Source: G965279335 sp965279285
GTDB lineage: Bacteria > Pseudomonadota > Gammaproteobacteria > DSM-16500
Reading direction: 5' to 3'
DNA length: 64,000 bases
Assembly: GCA_965279285.1 (NCBI GenBank)
Contig: OZ257148.1
Coordinates: 558,001-622,000 of the forward strand
Below the pieces are notes generated by a model. That model ran no database searches. It was given only the letters and a program-made list of their open reading frames with translations, and was not told where the DNA came from. The position numbers and the translations under genes are program-made. Positions 61,994 to 64,000 of the stretch are shown here, one piece after another; position 1 is the stretch's first letter, and each line of letters opens with the position of its first letter.

Positions 61994-63019
61994 ATGATGA
62001 AATATCGACTCAGTGGAAAAGGATTTACGCTGCTTGAAATGATGTTGGTGTTAGTTATTGCTGCTTCATTACTGGCGATGTTTATTAATTTTTCTACTCA
62101 GCAGTATCATCAACAACAGCGCGACAAAGTGGTTATGCAAATGCAACAAATCTTGAATTCTGCGTTATCATTTTATAATCAAAAAGGTCGTTGGCCAGTC
62201 ACAACGGGTAATGTTTGGGTAGCACTTAATTCCACTAATGAATTAATAAGTGGTGGTTATCTTGCTGCTGGTACGGGTCCAAGTTCAGCATGGATAAGTC
62301 CTTTTAATAATGGGGTGTATAAAATAGGTTTTAATGCGATTACTAATATTTTCTTTGTTGAAGCAACACTGGTAGCGGGCGAGAGTGAAAATTTAACAGC
62401 AACCGCACAAGTCATTGCAGCGCAACTACCTTCAGGTACGGTGTTGCCGCAAAGTTCAAATTCTATTCCACCGATTTCTGGCGCATGTGTTAGTGGTGCC
62501 ATTTGTTTAGCTGCTGCGAGTGTTCCGCCTCCGGGGCAGAATTTAAATAACGCACGCGCAATTAATTTTGGTAGTGTGTATAGCAGTGGACAATGTGTAC
62601 CTACACCAACCTGCCCTGTAGGGATGACGCCACAAATATTTGTTGTTCCAGTTTCATTAAGTGGTTTAGCGGATATGACTAATCAAGCGGCACCCAATGT
62701 CTATCCTATTAGTAGTTATATTGCTTATGCTGTAGGCCCATTTCTAAGCAGCAATAGTAGTAGTAATGTTTGTGACAACACTACTGGCTCAGGCGGCACA
62801 AGTGATGACTGTAGTACTACTAATATACAAGGCGGAGCAAATAATAAGTATTGGCGTGTTTGTCTCTCGGTAACAACGGAAAAAGGTGTTGCACATATTC
62901 CTCAAGCCAATCAAACAGACACAAAAAATTTAGGCAGTGTAATAGCGGTAACGCGATGTGTTCCCGGAAGCCCAACGCCGACAGAAAAAACCGGTTCTAC
63001 ATTTCAAATCTATCAATAA
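61994..63019 (+). CDS. Prepilin-like protein 2
   Basis: About 341 residues from the ATG at 61994, 2 bp after the previous stop. The motif is GKG|FTLLEMMLVLVIAASLLAMF with Glu5. The C-terminal domain is rich in Ser, Thr, Asn and Pro with at least seven cysteines (GACVSGAICLA, GQCVPTPTCPVG, NVCDNTTG, DDCSTT), suggesting disulfide-stabilised surface exposure. It resembles PilS/PilV-type prepilins in organisation but the exact class is unclear. Confidence 0.8.
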   Translation: MMKYRLSGKGFTLLEMMLVLVIAASLLAMFINFSTQQYHQQQRDKVVMQMQQILNSALSFYNQKGRWPVTTGNVWVALNSTNELISGGYLAAGTGPSSAWISPFNNGVYKIGFNAITNIFFVEATLVAGESENLTATAQVIAAQLPSGTVLPQSSNSIPPISGACVSGAICLAAASVPPPGQNLNNARAINFGSVYSSGQCVPTPTCPVGMTPQIFVVPVSLSGLADMTNQAAPNVYPISSYIAYAVGPFLSSNSSSNVCDNTTGSGGTSDDCSTTNIQGGANNKYWRVCLSVTTEKGVAHIPQANQTDTKNLGSVIAVTRCVPGSPTPTEKTGSTFQIYQ

Positions 63020-63133
63020 TTGATACTATCACCTCAATTTTGATCTAATAAAATAAATCTACTACTTACACATTTAAAATAAATCGCATATACTAAAAAA
63101 CAATATTAGGGCATCAGGTTAAGGGAGTAAAGA

Positions 63134-63622
63134 ATGAAGTGCCTCGTCAAACAGTTATGTGCATTTTTATTTGTCTTGCCGTCAATAGCCATGGCAGGTT
63201 GGCAAGTAGCTCAACCTTCAGCAGTTGCGCCTAGCGAACCTTTTTTTCAGGCTGCCTCTCCGCAACCTAAATCGACTTGTCGAGCACCAATAAAACATGT
63301 AACCACATATCGCCCTGCTCCTTTAGTGCCGCCAACTGCTTATAGCGGATCTGGTTTTCCTAATCAATTTGCTAGCTTAGGTAGGCCTGCCGCTATTTAT
63401 GCTATTAGTGTCAGCGGTTCTTTAAAAGAAAATATTGAACGAATCATGGATCGTTATCATTGGAAAGTGGTTTGGAAAGCATCTTATGATTACAATTTTG
63501 ATGGCCGGGTTACTGGGACTAGCTTACCTAATGTTATTGAAAAGTTATTAAAGCCTTTTCCATTGCAAGCCGTACTATATATGTCTAACCGTACTATGAC
63601 TGTTGTTCCGAGGACTACGTAA
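63134..63622 (+). CDS. TcpQ-domain pilus biogenesis protein (PilL-like)
   Basis: 162 residues with a signal peptide (cleavage after AMA-GW). A Pro/Ser/Ala-rich linker (~20-85) leads to a C-terminal TcpQ-type domain: VSGSLKENIERIMDRYHWKVVW, YDYNFDGRVTGTSLPNVIEKLL and LYMSNRTMTVVP. TcpQ/PilL proteins help the secretin in the outer membrane. The stop overlaps the next gene's start (TAATG). Start is preceded by AAGGGAG. Confidence 0.85.
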   Translation: MKCLVKQLCAFLFVLPSIAMAGWQVAQPSAVAPSEPFFQAASPQPKSTCRAPIKHVTTYRPAPLVPPTAYSGSGFPNQFASLGRPAAIYAISVSGSLKENIERIMDRYHWKVVWKASYDYNFDGRVTGTSLPNVIEKLLKPFPLQAVLYMSNRTMTVVPRTT

Positions 63623-64000
63623 TGTTTGTGAAACGATTATTTTGCTTTTTTTTTAGTGCTGCAGTATTACTTTCCGGCTGTAATAACCCTCAATTTAATC
63701 AAACGGAAGCAAATATAGCGGATGCCGCACAAAAAGTGAGTGATGCTAGACATGTATCAAATGAATCAGGGAAGCTGCCCCCTACTTTGATGGTTAATGA
63801 AGGGATGTATGTCGATAGAACACCGATTAGTTTAGCAAAACAACCCGGTTGGTTAAAAAACAAAATTATTTTGCGTGGTGATCAACTGCCTTTTTCTTAC
63901 TATAGTAGAACGGTTGCCAGTGGTGGTGGAAAAGATATTTTAACTAATTATCAAGTGGGACTAGATCAAGCAGCTACCGTTTCAGTTAATTTTTCCGGCA
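63622..64000 (+). CDS. PilN-like type IVB pilus secretin lipoprotein (3' end outside window)
   Basis: The frame runs to the window edge (126 codons seen). It begins MFVKRLFCFFF with a lipobox LLSGC, predicting an outer-membrane lipoprotein. The continuation NPQFNQTEANIADAAQKVSDARH and GMYVDRTPISLAKQPGWL fits the N-terminal region of PilN/BfpB-type secretins of type IVB pili. The identification rests on the neighbouring TcpQ gene and this N-terminal pattern; the secretin domain itself is not in the window. Confidence 0.75.
   Translation, partial: MFVKRLFCFFFSAAVLLSGCNNPQFNQTEANIADAAQKVSDARHVSNESGKLPPTLMVNEGMYVDRTPISLAKQPGWLKNKIILRGDQLPFSYYSRTVASGGGKDILTNYQVGLDQAATVSVNFSG

Noticed and set aside
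1..64000. tRNA, rRNA or other structured RNA genes
   Set aside because: I looked in the gene-free gaps and saw no cloverleaf, rRNA or riboswitch-like sequence; the long gaps are filled by palindromes, the candidate origin or the regions described.

Overview
The window is a compact, AT-rich stretch of gammaproteobacterial chromosome. Gene content points to the order Legionellales (Coxiella, Legionella, Berkiella and Aquicella relatives). The supporting features are the dnaA-dnaN-recF-gyrB and rpmH-rnpA-yidD-yidC-mnmE blocks, a complete SUF system, Coq7/UbiE/UbiJ/UbiB quinone genes, several eukaryote-like proteins (OMP decarboxylase, cystathionine beta-synthase, WD40/LRR/Sel1/TPR proteins, F-box/ankyrin-like effector candidates) and a type IVB-like pilus cluster. 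The placement is inferred from protein character only; no rRNA or tRNA gene was seen.

Layout. 1-10.5 kb: end of a eukaryote-type UMP synthase, an SseB-like gene, pckA, yggS, a DUF4015-type secreted protein, proC-yggT-rdgB, a YadG/YadH-type ABC exporter, coq7 and an MgtC-family gene. 10.5-17.6 kb: a leftward SUF Fe-S operon, sufR-sufB-sufC-sufD-sufS-(repeat)-sufU-sufA-sufT-grxD, with a recognisable promoter and operator. 17.6-20.8 kb: folate genes folB, a folK-folP fusion, and convergent folC. 20.8-21.2 kb: a gene-free stretch with clustered DnaA-box-like sites, a candidate replication origin. 21.2-25.7 kb: a small outer-membrane beta-barrel gene, then rpmH-rnpA-yidD-yidC-mnmE. 25.7-32.9 kb: a phosphoribosyltransferase, mnmG-rsmG-parA without parB, and ubiE-ubiJ-ubiB. 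33-41.5 kb: dacB, two small genes, a reverse-transsulfuration pair, a small secreted protein, ruvX-dsbB and polA. 41.6-43.2 kb: an effector-like gene with one internal stop between inverted palindromes. 43.3-49.5 kb: dnaA-dnaN-recF-gyrB, with a parS site inside recF. 49.5-58.3 kb: an accessory island between a second inverted pair of the same palindrome; it carries an F-box/ankyrin-like protein, a giant TPR-WD40-LRR-Sel1 protein, a coiled-coil protein and a decayed IS4-family transposase. 58.5-64 kb: pilus genes (ATPase, platform protein, two prepilin-like proteins, a TcpQ-domain protein and the start of a PilN-like secretin lipoprotein).

Three palindromic repeat classes pervade the intergenic DNA. 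Classes A and B (ten copies between 3.5 and 38 kb) mostly share the terminus GTAACTATTCAGCAG but have different cores. The arm sequence next to the terminus differs from copy to copy, yet the two arms of one copy usually match each other. Class C occurs four times, as two inverted pairs that bracket the only two effector-like segments. These class C brackets, the modular A/B palindromes and the modular WD40/LRR giant are the strongest candidates for something undescribed.
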